From: Streptomyces canus 299MFChir4.1 | GTDB taxonomy: Bacteria; Actinomycetota; Actinomycetes; Streptomycetales; Streptomycetaceae | Reading direction: 5' to 3' | DNA: 64,000 nucleotides | Assembly (NCBI RefSeq): GCF_000383615.1 | Contig: NZ_KB911616.1 | Location: 1 to 64,000, forward strand | Program-made: the position numbers and the translations under genes | Part shown: piece after piece, positions 32,899-40,813 of the stretch | Position numbering within the stretch: the stretch's first letter is position 1 | Layout of the letters: each line of letters begins with the position of its first letter | Notes under the pieces: generated by a model | What the model was told of the DNA's origin: nothing | The model's database searches: none | Seen by the model: the letters and a program-made list of their open reading frames with translations, nothing else

Positions 32899-35592
32899 TC
32901 AACGAAGCCGGCGAAGGTAGGGGTCCTGCTGTCGGCGCGGCAACAGCCGAAGGCGCGCGTCGAGGACGGTCACTCCGCCCGGCGCGGCGAGTACGGGGTT
33001 GAAGTCCGCCTCGGCGAGTTGCGCCAGGTCGCTCGCCATCCGGGAGAGCCTGTGCAGCACCTGTTCGAGACCCGGCAGGTCGACCGGTCCGCCACCGCCG
33101 GCGCCGAAGAGCAGGGGGGCGCAGCGCGGGGACGTGATCAGGTCGTGCACGTCGTGGTCGGTGAGCGGGGCCAGGCGTGCGGCGTGGTCGGCGAGGATCT
33201 CGGTGGCCGTGCCGCCGAGGCCGAACAGGACGAGCGGTCCGAAGACCTCGTCCTGGACGACTCCGGCGAACAGCTCGGTGCCGCGGGCCGCGAGCGGCTG
33301 GACCACCACGCCGGTCAGCAGGCCGGCGAACCGCGTCCCCAGGTCGCGGAAGGCTGCGCGCACCTGGCTGTCGCCGCGCAGGTCGAGGTGGACCGCGTGC
33401 TGTGCGCTCTTGTGGAGCAGACCGGGCCAGTGGGCCTTCATGACCACCCGGCCGTCGGCGCCGCGCATCCGGTCGGCGGCCAGGACGGCCTCGTCCTCGG
33501 TCGTGGCCCAGGCCCACGGCAGCTGCGGAATGCCGTAGCAGTCGAGCAGTTCGGCGCAGGTGCGCGGGTCGAGCCAGCCCCCGTCGGGGTGAATCTCCAG
33601 GTAGGTCTCGACGCGGGCGTGGGCGCGAGCCGTGTCGATGCCGTCGAGATCGGGGAACGTACCGGCGGGCCGGGCGAGCCAGGCGGCTCGGCCCGCCGCG
33701 TGCGCCAACGCCCGGGCCGCTGCCTGCGGTTCGGCGTACGCGGGCACGGTGCCTCCGCCGGCGCGGGGCAGCAGCTCCACGGGCAGGGCCTGTTCCAGAC
33801 GTACGACGACGACCGGCTTCGGCCGGTGGCCCGACCTGCCGGTGACGGCTTTGACGAGGTCGTCGCCCGTGGCGGATGCGACCGCGGTGGGAACGAGGGC
33901 CACCAGGACGGCGTCGACCCCCGGATGCCGCATGATCCGGTCCACGCAGTCACCGAGTTGTTCCTCCGACACGGCGGCCGTGGCGTCCACGGGGTTGCCG
34001 ATCGCGGCGCCCGCGGGCAGCACCGCCAGCATGTCGTCGACGAGTGCCGGAGTGGGTGCCGGCAGGGCGAGCCCGGCCTCCGCGCATGCGTCGGCACTGA
34101 GCACTCCGGCACCGCCCGCGTTGGTGACGATCGCCACCCGGGATCCCGCCGGAAGCGGCTGGGAGTGCAGCAGGGCGGCTGTTGCGAGGAGTTCACCGAC
34201 CGAGTGGGCGGCGGTGATGCCGGCTTGGGTGAACAGGGCCTGGCGGGTCATGGTGCGGGTGGCGGCCGCCGCGGTGTGCGAGGCGGCGGCGCGGCGCCCC
34301 GCGTCGGTGCGCCCGGCGTCGACGGTGAGCACCGGCATGCGCCGGGTCACCCGGCGGGCGGTGCGGGAGAAGGCGCGCGGGTTGCCGAACGACTCGAGGT
34401 GCAGCAGGGCGAGATCGGTGCGTGTGTCGCTCTCCCACCACTGGAGCATGTCGTTGCCGCTGACGTCGTACTTGTCGCCGAGCGAGACGAACGAGGACAC
34501 GCCGATGCCCTGCCGGGACAGACCGTCGAGGACAGCGATGCCGACTCCGCCGGACTGTACGGCCACTCCCGCGGTGCCGGGGCGCGGGTGGTTCGCAGCG
34601 AAGGTCGCGTCGAGGCACAGCTGGGGGTCGGTGTTAGAGACACCCAGGCAGTTGGGTCCCACCATCCGCATGCCGTAGGTGCGGCATGCCGTCCGGAGGG
34701 CCTGCGCCTGCTCGGCGTCCAGCCCGGCGGTGACGACGAGCAGAGCGCGCACGCCTGCCTTGCCGCATTCCTCGGCGGTGGCGGGAACGGCGGCGGCGGG
34801 TACGGCGACCACCACGAGGTCGGGAGTCCTGGGCAGGGCGCTGACGCTCGCATGCGACGGCACGCCGAGGACCGACGTCGCCGCGGGGTTCACCGCCCAC
34901 AGACGCCCGGTGTAGCCACCGGCCTTCAGTTGGTGCAGGATCGCCCGGCCCACGGAACCCGGCTTGCGGCCGGCGCCGACCACGGCGACCGCGGTCGGCC
35001 GCAGCAGGGGCCGCAGGCTCTCGACGTCGGCGGCCCGGCCGCGCTCCTCCACCGCTGTCAGATAGGCGTCGTCCTCGTCGAGCGCGATGGTGCAGCGCAC
35101 TTCGGGTCCCTCGAAGCGACGGGCCGTGCGCAGGCCGAGGTCGGCGAAGAGGCGCAGGATCTCCTGGTTCTCGCTCAGGGCGTCGGCGGTGAAGGAGGTG
35201 ACGCCGTCCGCGCGGGCCGCGGAGACGAGGTGCTCGACCAGGAGTGTGCCCACCCCCCGGTGGTGGAGTCCGTCTGCGACTGCGATGGAGATCTCGGCCT
35301 CGGTGTTGCTGTCGCCGGTCTCGTACTCGGCGAGGCCGATCACCTGTCCGGTCCGCTCGGCCAGCAGGGCCCGGTAGCCGGGGTGCGGCGGGGCACAGGC
35401 GCGGTCGGCGGCCATCTGGGCGGAGCGCCGGCTCGCGGCGAAGAACCTCAGTCGCAGGTTCTCCGGGGACATCTCCTCGTACAGGCCCTGCAGTTGCTCG
35501 TGGTCGCTCGCCGCCACGGGGCGGATGCGCACGGTGGTGCCGTCCGCGAGCAGGGCGTGCGTCCGGGGACCGCTGAGCGTTTCGTCCTTCAT
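32899..35592 (-). CDS. GNAT fused to NDP-forming acyl-CoA synthetase (Acs/Pat-like)
   Basis: 897 residues. N-terminal GNAT (AEISIAVADGLHHRGVGTLL for acetyl-CoA), then a CoA-binding domain (VAVVGAGRKPGSVGRAILHQ), ligase domains (SLGDKYDVSGNDMLQWW) with ASHTAAAAT where the phospho-His loop of these enzymes lies, and a C-terminal ATP-grasp (RVVMKAHWPGLLHKS, LFGLGGTATEIL). The His is kept, so ADP-forming acetyl/acyl-CoA synthesis remains possible; related Pat proteins that lost it act only as lysine acetyltransferases. Here GNAT is at the N-terminus. Its promoter carries a perfect island palindrome. Confidence 0.88.
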   Translation of the reverse strand: MKDETLSGPRTHALLADGTTVRIRPVAASDHEQLQGLYEEMSPENLRLRFFAASRRSAQMAADRACAPPHPGYRALLAERTGQVIGLAEYETGDSNTEAEISIAVADGLHHRGVGTLLVEHLVSAARADGVTSFTADALSENQEILRLFADLGLRTARRFEGPEVRCTIALDEDDAYLTAVEERGRAADVESLRPLLRPTAVAVVGAGRKPGSVGRAILHQLKAGGYTGRLWAVNPAATSVLGVPSHASVSALPRTPDLVVVAVPAAAVPATAEECGKAGVRALLVVTAGLDAEQAQALRTACRTYGMRMVGPNCLGVSNTDPQLCLDATFAANHPRPGTAGVAVQSGGVGIAVLDGLSRQGIGVSSFVSLGDKYDVSGNDMLQWWESDTRTDLALLHLESFGNPRAFSRTARRVTRRMPVLTVDAGRTDAGRRAAASHTAAAATRTMTRQALFTQAGITAAHSVGELLATAALLHSQPLPAGSRVAIVTNAGGAGVLSADACAEAGLALPAPTPALVDDMLAVLPAGAAIGNPVDATAAVSEEQLGDCVDRIMRHPGVDAVLVALVPTAVASATGDDLVKAVTGRSGHRPKPVVVVRLEQALPVELLPRAGGGTVPAYAEPQAAARALAHAAGRAAWLARPAGTFPDLDGIDTARAHARVETYLEIHPDGGWLDPRTCAELLDCYGIPQLPWAWATTEDEAVLAADRMRGADGRVVMKAHWPGLLHKSAQHAVHLDLRGDSQVRAAFRDLGTRFAGLLTGVVVQPLAARGTELFAGVVQDEVFGPLVLFGLGGTATEILADHAARLAPLTDHDVHDLITSPRCAPLLFGAGGGGPVDLPGLEQVLHRLSRMASDLAQLAEADFNPVLAAPGGVTVLDARLRLLPRRQQDPYLRRLR

Positions 35593-35649
35593 CGCGGTTC
35601 TCCTCCAGGTCTTGGTGCACTTCGAGCGTCCAGCGGGACGGCACCGGGG

Positions 35650-35690
35650 CCCATGGGCTGACCGGGGGCGGGGTGAGGGCCGTTCGGCCC
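35650..35690 (-). promoter_or_regulatory. Promoter of the acyl-CoA synthetase operon: palindrome plus GCCCAT
   Basis: Perfect palindrome GGGCCGTTCGGCCC at 35677-35690. Eighteen bp nearer the gene on the minus strand lies GCCCATGGGC. The start codon at 35592 is about 60 bp further on. Same architecture as the USP-ppdK promoter. Confidence 0.7.
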
Positions 35691-35837
35691 TCGGTGGCCG
35701 CGCCGCACGGACGGGCGGGGCGTGGCCTGCTCCGGGTCGTGGTCGCGCGGGTCCGTGGCACGCCGGTGGCCATGGCTGCTCGCAGGGCGCCGCTCGGCCT
35801 CTGCGGGACGGCCGGGCGAGGCTCTCCCCGACCGGGG

Positions 35838-36743
35838 TCAGCGGTGCGGGAGCACGGCGACCGGGACGGCGGAGTGGTGCAGGACGGCGTGGGTGACGGG
35901 TCCGATGTGGGCACCGTACGGCCTGCGCCGGACCCGGCGGCCCACGACGACCAGCGAGGCGTCGTGGGACGCGTCGACCAGCTGGCGGCCGGGACTGTCG
36001 GAGCGGGAGACCTCGTCGACCTCCACCGTCGGGTACTTCTGCCGCCAGGGACGCAGGATCTCGGTCAGCTCGGCGGCCTTCCGACGGGCGAGCTCGTCGT
36101 GCAGCAGCGGGTCGAGGGAGAGGCCGTAGACGTAGTAGGGCGGCAGGTTCCAGCCGGACACGGCCCGTAGGGCGCTCTCGCGGCGGGTGGCCACCTCGAA
36201 GGCGAACCCGATCAGCGAGTCGTCGGGCTCGCTCGGGTCGAGGCCCAGCACGACGGGGCGGAACGGGGTGCCCGCCGAGGGGACACCGGCCGGGTCCGGC
36301 CGGTGCTCGTCGACGGCCTGTTCCCCGGCACGGACCAGGACGACCGGTCGTTCGGCATGCGCCACGACCCCCAGTCCCACGGAACCGAGCAGGAATCCGC
36401 CGATCCCGCTCAGCCTGCCCGAGCCGAGGACCATCAGTTCGGCGTCCTTGGTCGCCTCCGCCAGGACGTCGGCGGGCCGGCCCGGGGCATGCTCCACCTC
36501 GACCTCGAGACCGGGGTGCCGCTGCCGAACGCCGTCCGCCGCGTCCTGCGGGAACTTCTCGCTCCAGTACTGCAGGGTTTCACCGCCGAGAAGGGGGGCG
36601 TGAGCCATCGGCTCGGGCACGGGCTCCCAGACATGGAGCAGCTTCAACGGCAGGCCACGCGAGACGGCTTCGCGAGCCGCCCATTCGGCTGCCGCCCGGC
36701 TTTCGGCGGAGCCGTCGAGACCTGCGACAACAGTGCGGACCAT
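35838..36743 (-). CDS. Universal stress protein, tandem UspA domains
   Basis: 301 residues from the ATG at 36743. Domain 1: TVVAGLDGSAESRAAAEWAA ... LGSGRLSGIGGFLLGSVGLG. Domain 2: PVVLGLDPSEPDDSLIGFAF ... LVVVGRRVRRRPYGAHIGPV, ending HHSAVPVAVLPH. The G-x2-G-x9-G(S/T) nucleotide loop is clear in domain 1 and altered in domain 2 (GRRVRRRPYGAHIG). Tandem USPs such as Rv2623 bind ATP and are DosR targets. Has its own palindromic box upstream. Confidence 0.9.
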   Translation of the reverse strand: MVRTVVAGLDGSAESRAAAEWAAREAVSRGLPLKLLHVWEPVPEPMAHAPLLGGETLQYWSEKFPQDAADGVRQRHPGLEVEVEHAPGRPADVLAEATKDAELMVLGSGRLSGIGGFLLGSVGLGVVAHAERPVVLVRAGEQAVDEHRPDPAGVPSAGTPFRPVVLGLDPSEPDDSLIGFAFEVATRRESALRAVSGWNLPPYYVYGLSLDPLLHDELARRKAAELTEILRPWRQKYPTVEVDEVSRSDSPGRQLVDASHDASLVVVGRRVRRRPYGAHIGPVTHAVLHHSAVPVAVLPHR

Positions 36744-36825
36744 GGTTCTGCCTCCTGATCTGGATGTCTGTCTCCAGCGTGGTGCGGGCAGGCCCGATGG
36801 TGCAGGGGCCGCTGGTCCCGCACCG

Positions 36826-36839
36826 GGTCCGACCGGCCC
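36826..36839 (-). promoter_or_regulatory. Island palindrome upstream of the USP gene at 35838-36743
   Basis: Plus strand GGTCCGACCGGCCC, all ten fixed bases of GGNCCGNNCGGNCC. It lies 83 bp from the ATG. The downstream GCCCAT element is poorly conserved here. Confidence 0.6.
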
Positions 36840-36893
36840 CACCGAGCGTGACGCGGCGGGCCCCGTCGGGAGCCCGCCGTGCCGTTGCGGGGG

Positions 36894-37505
36894 TCACTGG
36901 AGCCAGCGGCTGCGGCTGACGAAGGGCAGGCGTGCCCACGCCCTGCCGAATCCCCAGACCGCGCCGGCGCCCACGGCCGCCAGGGCGATGAGGACAACGG
37001 CGTAGATGAGGTGGTAGTCGACGAACGGATTCGTCGACATGCTCGGCGTGCCGTCCGAGAGATGCTTGGCCGGCGGCCACTCCGCGATCCACATCAGCGC
37101 CATCATCGCGGTACCGGCAACGGCGGCGAGCCGCAGACCGATCCCCGCCATCAGTGCCAGACCGACGCCCAGCAGACCGAGCATGAACAGCCAGTCCGCC
37201 CAGGCGTCCCCTGCCCACGCGTGGAAGGTGGACTCCATCGGGCCGGCGGCCACACCGCTCAGGAAGCCCTTGGTAGGCGAACCGCCGTCGATCCAGCCCT
37301 TGCCGGACTGGGTCGCGTAGCCGAAGCCGAACGTCTTGTCCAGGAACGCCCACAGGAAGACGAACCCGGTCAGCAGCCGCAGTCCGGCGAACACGTACGC
37401 GCTGGTCGCCGTCGCCGTCCCGGCGGCCGCCTCGGCCGTTCCCGCCCGCCGCAGCGACGGGAACCGGAACCCTGCGTGTCGGTGCGGGTGATCGTGGACA
37501 GCCAT
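36894..37505 (-). CDS. DoxX/DoxD-like integral membrane protein
   Basis: 203 residues from the ATG at 37505. A His-rich soluble start (HDHPHRHAGFRF) precedes four spans: about 38-58, 100-122, 125-145 and 165-185. The loop LDKTFGFGYATQSGKGWIDG and the span-2 region WADWLFMLGLLGVGLALM match DoxX/DoxD-type proteins, which in other organisms belong to thiosulfate:quinone oxidoreductase or redox-stress complexes. No partner subunit is nearby. Two palindromic boxes precede it. Confidence 0.75.
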   Translation of the reverse strand: MAVHDHPHRHAGFRFPSLRRAGTAEAAAGTATATSAYVFAGLRLLTGFVFLWAFLDKTFGFGYATQSGKGWIDGGSPTKGFLSGVAAGPMESTFHAWAGDAWADWLFMLGLLGVGLALMAGIGLRLAAVAGTAMMALMWIAEWPPAKHLSDGTPSMSTNPFVDYHLIYAVVLIALAAVGAGAVWGFGRAWARLPFVSRSRWLQ

Positions 37506-37609
37506 GATCGTGATCCTCTCGGGAGTCGGTGCCGTTGACTCACTCCTTGCACCGCTCAATCTGCTCGCCACGGGGCGACCTCGCCGCAGGCCGAAGGTCG
37601 GGACCCGGT

Positions 37610-37645
37610 GGGCTGAACGGCCCCTTCCACGGGACCTGTCGGGCC
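37610..37645 (-). promoter_or_regulatory. Two adjacent island palindromes upstream of the DoxX-like gene
   Basis: GGGCTGAACGGCCC at 37610-37623 and GGACCTGTCGGGCC at 37632-37645, each one fixed base away from GGNCCGNNCGGNCC, 8 bp apart. The arrangement mirrors the paired boxes at the hydrogenase operon. Confidence 0.5.
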
Positions 37646-37689
37646 GGGGGCGCACCCGTGACCCGTTCAAGGCCGGGACGCCGATCATG

Positions 37690-37860
37690 AGGATCAGCCG
37701 CCCGTGGGCGGGCACGGGGTCGCCCGCCTCCAGGCCGACGGCCCCGTCCGACGTCCACGGCCCGGTCACCTCAGTGGTCTCGGCGACCGGCTGGGACTCG
37801 CCGGTCAGGGCATCTTCGGCGGCCTCCACCGTCTCCGCGAGTGTTCATGAACACCGGGGC
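37690..37860 (-). pseudogene. Scrambled remnant with P2-type ATPase motifs
   Basis: On the minus strand three P-type ATPase-like motifs appear: VFMNTRGD near 37850, VEAAEDALTGESQPVAETTE near 37800 and LEAGDPVPAHGRL near 37715. The TGES motif is the actuator signature. In intact ATPases (for example DosR-regulated CtpF) the order is GDxVPAxxRL, then TGES, then FMNT, the reverse of what is seen here. Either small pieces were shuffled or some matches are chance. No full domain remains. Confidence 0.3.
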
Positions 37861-37920
37861 GGTCCGCTCGGCCGGCGGCACCGGGCCCGCACCCTCCGCT
37901 CGCCGGTGCGGCACCGCAAA

Positions 37921-37934
37921 GGGCCGGATGGTCC
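37921..37934 (+). promoter_or_regulatory. Island palindrome upstream of the USP gene at 38044-38901
   Basis: GGGCCGGATGGTCC, one fixed base off consensus, 18 bp before GCCCTCC at 37953, which could be the degenerate GCCCAT element. The ATG is at 38044. Confidence 0.5.
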
Positions 37935-38043
37935 CGAGGAGCGCACCGTCCGGCCCTCCCCCGACGGCCGGGGGACCACGAACCTGGAGCTGGGAGGCAG
38001 ATGCGCGCCAGCCCGCTGTCGCGCCGAGCACCGGAGGTGCGCC

Positions 38044-38901
38044 ATGACCGGACCCGTCGTCGTCGGCCTCGACGGCTCCCCCTCAAGTGTCACGGCCACC
38101 TGGTGGGCGGCCCGGGCGGCCAGGGAACGGCGGCTCCCGGTACTGCTGCTGCACTCCTGGACCACTCAGCCGCTCAGTGTGCCCATCCCTCAGGAAGCCC
38201 TCGGCAGACAGCGCTACGGCGGTCGGGTGCTCCAGCGCATGGAGGCAGAACTGCGGCACCGTTACGGCGACCTGAGGCTGACCGCGGAACTGGTGTCGGC
38301 CCCCGCCTCGGAGGCCCTCGTGGACCTCGGCGACAGCGCCGCCATGCTGGTGCTCGGCTCTCGCGACCACGGCTCGGTCGCGAGCTTCCTGCTCGGCTCC
38401 GTCAGCCTGCACGTCCTGGGCGTCGCCCGGTGTCCCGCGGTGACGGTGCGTGCGGACGGCTCCGATGACGGAACCGACCGGTACGAGATCGTCGTAGGAG
38501 TGCAGGAGGCGGGAGCGACCTCGGATCCGCTGCTGGAGTTCGCCTTCAGCACGGCCGAGGCGCACGGAGCGCGGGTGCGCGCGGTGCGGGCACTGCCGCT
38601 GTCGTCCCTGGTGGCCTCCCCCCGCGGCGCGTACCACGACGAGGGTTACGAGGTGGACGAACAGGCCCGTCTCGCCGCCGCCGTGGCGCAGTGGCGGGAG
38701 AAGTTCCCCGCTGTCGCCGTCACCTACCAGGTGAGCAGGGGAACCGCGGCACAGGTCCTGCTGAGGGCCTCTGCGCACAGCGCGCTCACCGTGGTGGGCC
38801 GGCGGCGGCATCCGTCTCCCCTCTCGTGGAAGCTCGGCCCGGTCGCGCACGCGGCCCTGCACCACGTGGCGTGTCCCGTCGCCGTCGTCCCGCACGACTG
38901 A
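38044..38901 (+). CDS. Universal stress protein, tandem UspA domains
   Basis: 285 residues from the ATG at 38044. Domain 1: VVVGLDGSPSSVTATWWAAR ... VLGSRDHGSVASFLLGSVSL. Domain 2: EIVVGVQEAGATSDPLLEFA ... VVGRRRHPSPLSWKLGPVAH, ending HHVACPVAVVPHD. Divergent from the DoxX-like gene, with its own box. The open frame continues far upstream without coding character, so the first ATG after the box is taken as the start. Confidence 0.9.
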   Translation: MTGPVVVGLDGSPSSVTATWWAARAARERRLPVLLLHSWTTQPLSVPIPQEALGRQRYGGRVLQRMEAELRHRYGDLRLTAELVSAPASEALVDLGDSAAMLVLGSRDHGSVASFLLGSVSLHVLGVARCPAVTVRADGSDDGTDRYEIVVGVQEAGATSDPLLEFAFSTAEAHGARVRAVRALPLSSLVASPRGAYHDEGYEVDEQARLAAAVAQWREKFPAVAVTYQVSRGTAAQVLLRASAHSALTVVGRRRHPSPLSWKLGPVAHAALHHVACPVAVVPHD

Positions 38902-38923
38902 GCCCGGACGGGGGGGGACCGTC

Positions 38924-39566
38924 ATGGCCCGAACCGCTCCGAGGAATGCGCTGCGTCGGCTGTCCTCATCACCGGGGCTCGAACCGAGCCTGCTCGCCGT
39001 CACTGCGGTCGCGCTTGCCGCGGGTGGCGTCTACCGACTCGTCGGCGCCGCCGAACTGGCCGATCTGTGCTGGGGTATCGGCACGGCCGTCGCCGTCGTC
39101 CCGGCCGTCGGCTGGGTGCTGAACGCCCTGCGGCGCGACAAGCGGGAGTCGACCTGATCGCGGTACTGGCGCTGGGCGGCAGCCTCGCCGTGCGCGAACA
39201 TCTGGCGGGAGCGCTCATCGCGCTGATGCTCGCCACAGGCGACGACCTGCGGGTCGTCCTCGATGCCGTACGGGACGCTGCCGACCGGCTCTTCGACGGC
39301 GCCGGACCGAAGACCCCCGCCGCGGTTGCCGAGGTGCACCGGCTGCTCACCGGACGGCTGCTGCCGCACGAGTACGCCGAGGACCACCAGCTGTATCCCG
39401 CACCGGCCCCGACCCTCGGCGGTCCCGAGGCGACCGCCACGATGAGCGCGGCACACTCGCCCCGGAACAGCTCGACGACCTGCGCGCCTGTCTGTACGGG
39501 CTGCACACCGAGCTACGCCTGCACCTCACTCAGGAAGAAGAGAGCTACTTCTCACTCGCGCCATGA
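38924..39566 (+). pseudogene. Decayed P-type ATPase N-terminus joined to a hemerythrin domain
   Basis: MARTAPRNALRRLSSSPGLE, two hydrophobic segments and WVLNALRR in one frame, then RQAGVDLIAVLALGGSLAV and REHLAGALIALMLATG in the next: the membrane N-terminus of a P1-type metal ATPase, with a frame change near 39130. It then passes directly into DDLRVVLDAVRDAADRLF, LLPHEYAEDHQLYPAPA and TATMSAAHS. After a further frame change comes LAPEQLDDLRACLYGLHTEL ... TQEEESYFSLAP, a hemerythrin-like His/Glu pattern. The ATPase catalytic part and the middle of the hemerythrin are missing. Confidence 0.65.
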
Positions 39567-39649
39567 GGGTCTACGCACTGCGACACCGTCTGACCGTCGA
39601 CTCGTGGACCGGACTGTCCGCCGTGCGAGGGCTCACAGCACGGTTCCGC

Positions 39650-40576
39650 TCAGCCGACGACGGGCAGATCCGGGCGGACCAGGGTGCCCGCCCGGCCGTG
39701 CAGCATCTCGTACGCGGCGTCCAGGGAACCGATCGCGGCGAGGCCACCGGTGCGTTCGACGAAGCGGGCTGCGGCTTCGGTCTTGGGGCCCATCGAGCCG
39801 GCGGCGAAGCGGCCGTGGCGCAGGGTGGTGGGGGTGGCGTCGTGCAGTGGGTGCTGGCGCGGCGTGCCGTATTCGGCATAGACGTGGGGGACGTCGGTGA
39901 GCACGAGGAGGAAGTCCGCCTTGAGGTCCTCGGCGAGGAGGGCGGCCGTGAGGTCCTTGTCGACGACGGCCTCCACGCCGGTGAGGGCACCGGTGTCGGG
40001 GTCGGCTACCACGGGAACGCCTCCGCCGCCGGCGCAGATGACGAGCGTGCCGCCGGACAGCAGTTCGTGGATCGTGTCCGTCTCCACGACCCTGTCCGGA
40101 GCCGGGGACGCAACGACACGGCGCCAGCCGGTGGTGTCCTCGGCGACCCGCCAGCCGTGCTTGCGGGCCAGCCGGCCGGCCGCCTCCCGCGAGTACGTCC
40201 GCCCCACGAACTTCGTGGGCCGCAGGAAGGCGGGGTCGCCGACCCGGACCAGGGTGTGGGTGACGAGCGCGGCGATCCGGTGCCCGGGCAGCGTGTCGTA
40301 CAGGACACGCAGCAGCAACGAGCCGATCATGCCCTGAGTCTGCGCGCCCAGCAGGTCCAGCGGATAGGGGGCGCTGAGGGCCGGGTCGGTGGCGCTCTCC
40401 CCGGCGAGCAGTCCGATCTGGGGGCCGTTGCCGTGAGTGAGGACGACCTCATGGTCGATGGCGAGGGCGGCGATCGCCGTGGCCACCCGGTCGATGTTGG
40501 CGGTCTGGACGTCCGCGTCGGGGAGTTCGCCGCGGCGGAGCAGGGCGTTGCCGCCGAGGGCGACGACGATGCGCAT
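39650..40576 (-). CDS. arcC: Carbamate kinase
   Basis: 308 residues from the ATG at 40576. Starts MRIVVALGGNALLRRGELP, then VLTHGNGPQIGLLAGESAT, LLGAQTQGMIGSLL, TLVICAGGGGVPVV, VDKDLTAALLAEDLKADFLL and FAAGSMGPKTEAAARFVE, the amino-acid-kinase fold of ArcC. Catalyses carbamoyl phosphate + ADP to ATP + carbamate, ending anaerobic arginine or purine catabolism. No arcA or arcB is adjacent, so the source of carbamoyl phosphate is elsewhere. A truncated USP gene lies between it and a perfect island promoter. Confidence 0.93.
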   Translation of the reverse strand: MRIVVALGGNALLRRGELPDADVQTANIDRVATAIAALAIDHEVVLTHGNGPQIGLLAGESATDPALSAPYPLDLLGAQTQGMIGSLLLRVLYDTLPGHRIAALVTHTLVRVGDPAFLRPTKFVGRTYSREAAGRLARKHGWRVAEDTTGWRRVVASPAPDRVVETDTIHELLSGGTLVICAGGGGVPVVADPDTGALTGVEAVVDKDLTAALLAEDLKADFLLVLTDVPHVYAEYGTPRQHPLHDATPTTLRHGRFAAGSMGPKTEAAARFVERTGGLAAIGSLDAAYEMLHGRAGTLVRPDLPVVG

Positions 40577-40606
40577 GGGTCAGTCCTCCAGGGTGGCGTG
40601 GACCAG

Positions 40607-40708
40607 TCACAGCCTCCGGCCCCGGCGCTCCGCCTCACGGGCGGCCCATACGGCCGCGGCCAGGCTCTCGGCGGATCCGTCCACCCCTGCGATCACCGGT
40701 GCGAGCAT
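40607..40708 (-). pseudogene. Truncated universal stress protein gene (first 33 residues)
   Basis: From the ATG at 40708: PVIAGVDGSAESLAAAVWAA followed by REAERRGRRL and a stop. This is the first beta-alpha unit of a UspA domain, nearly identical in style to the intact USPs here, cut off after 33 residues. Its promoter is perfectly kept (40773-40813), and the carbamate kinase start is only 30 bp past the stop, so the leader may now serve arcC. Confidence 0.75.
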
Positions 40709-40772
40709 GACGTACACCTCACCCTCACTCCGACTGCCTCTCACGCCCAGCTTCGCGCCCCGCCCCGCCCGC

Positions 40773-40813
40773 GGGTATGGGCTGCGCGGGCTGTTCATGG
40801 GGCCGTACGGCCC
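40773..40813 (-). promoter_or_regulatory. Perfect island promoter: palindrome, 17-bp gap, GCCCATACCC
   Basis: Palindrome GGGCCGTACGGCCC at 40800-40813 and GCCCATACCC (minus strand) at 40773-40782. Spacing of 17 bp is identical to the USP-ppdK promoter. The palindrome touches the stop codon of the GH65 gene. It drives the USP fragment and probably arcC. Confidence 0.7.

Noticed and set aside
32734..35661. 975-residue plus-strand open frame
   Set aside because: Antisense shadow of the GNAT/acyl-CoA synthetase gene, with low-complexity composition and no motifs.
39606..39619. Further island-type palindrome (GGACCGGACTGTCC)
   Set aside because: Lies between the ends of two genes with no start nearby and has a mismatch in the right half; probably chance in GC-rich DNA.
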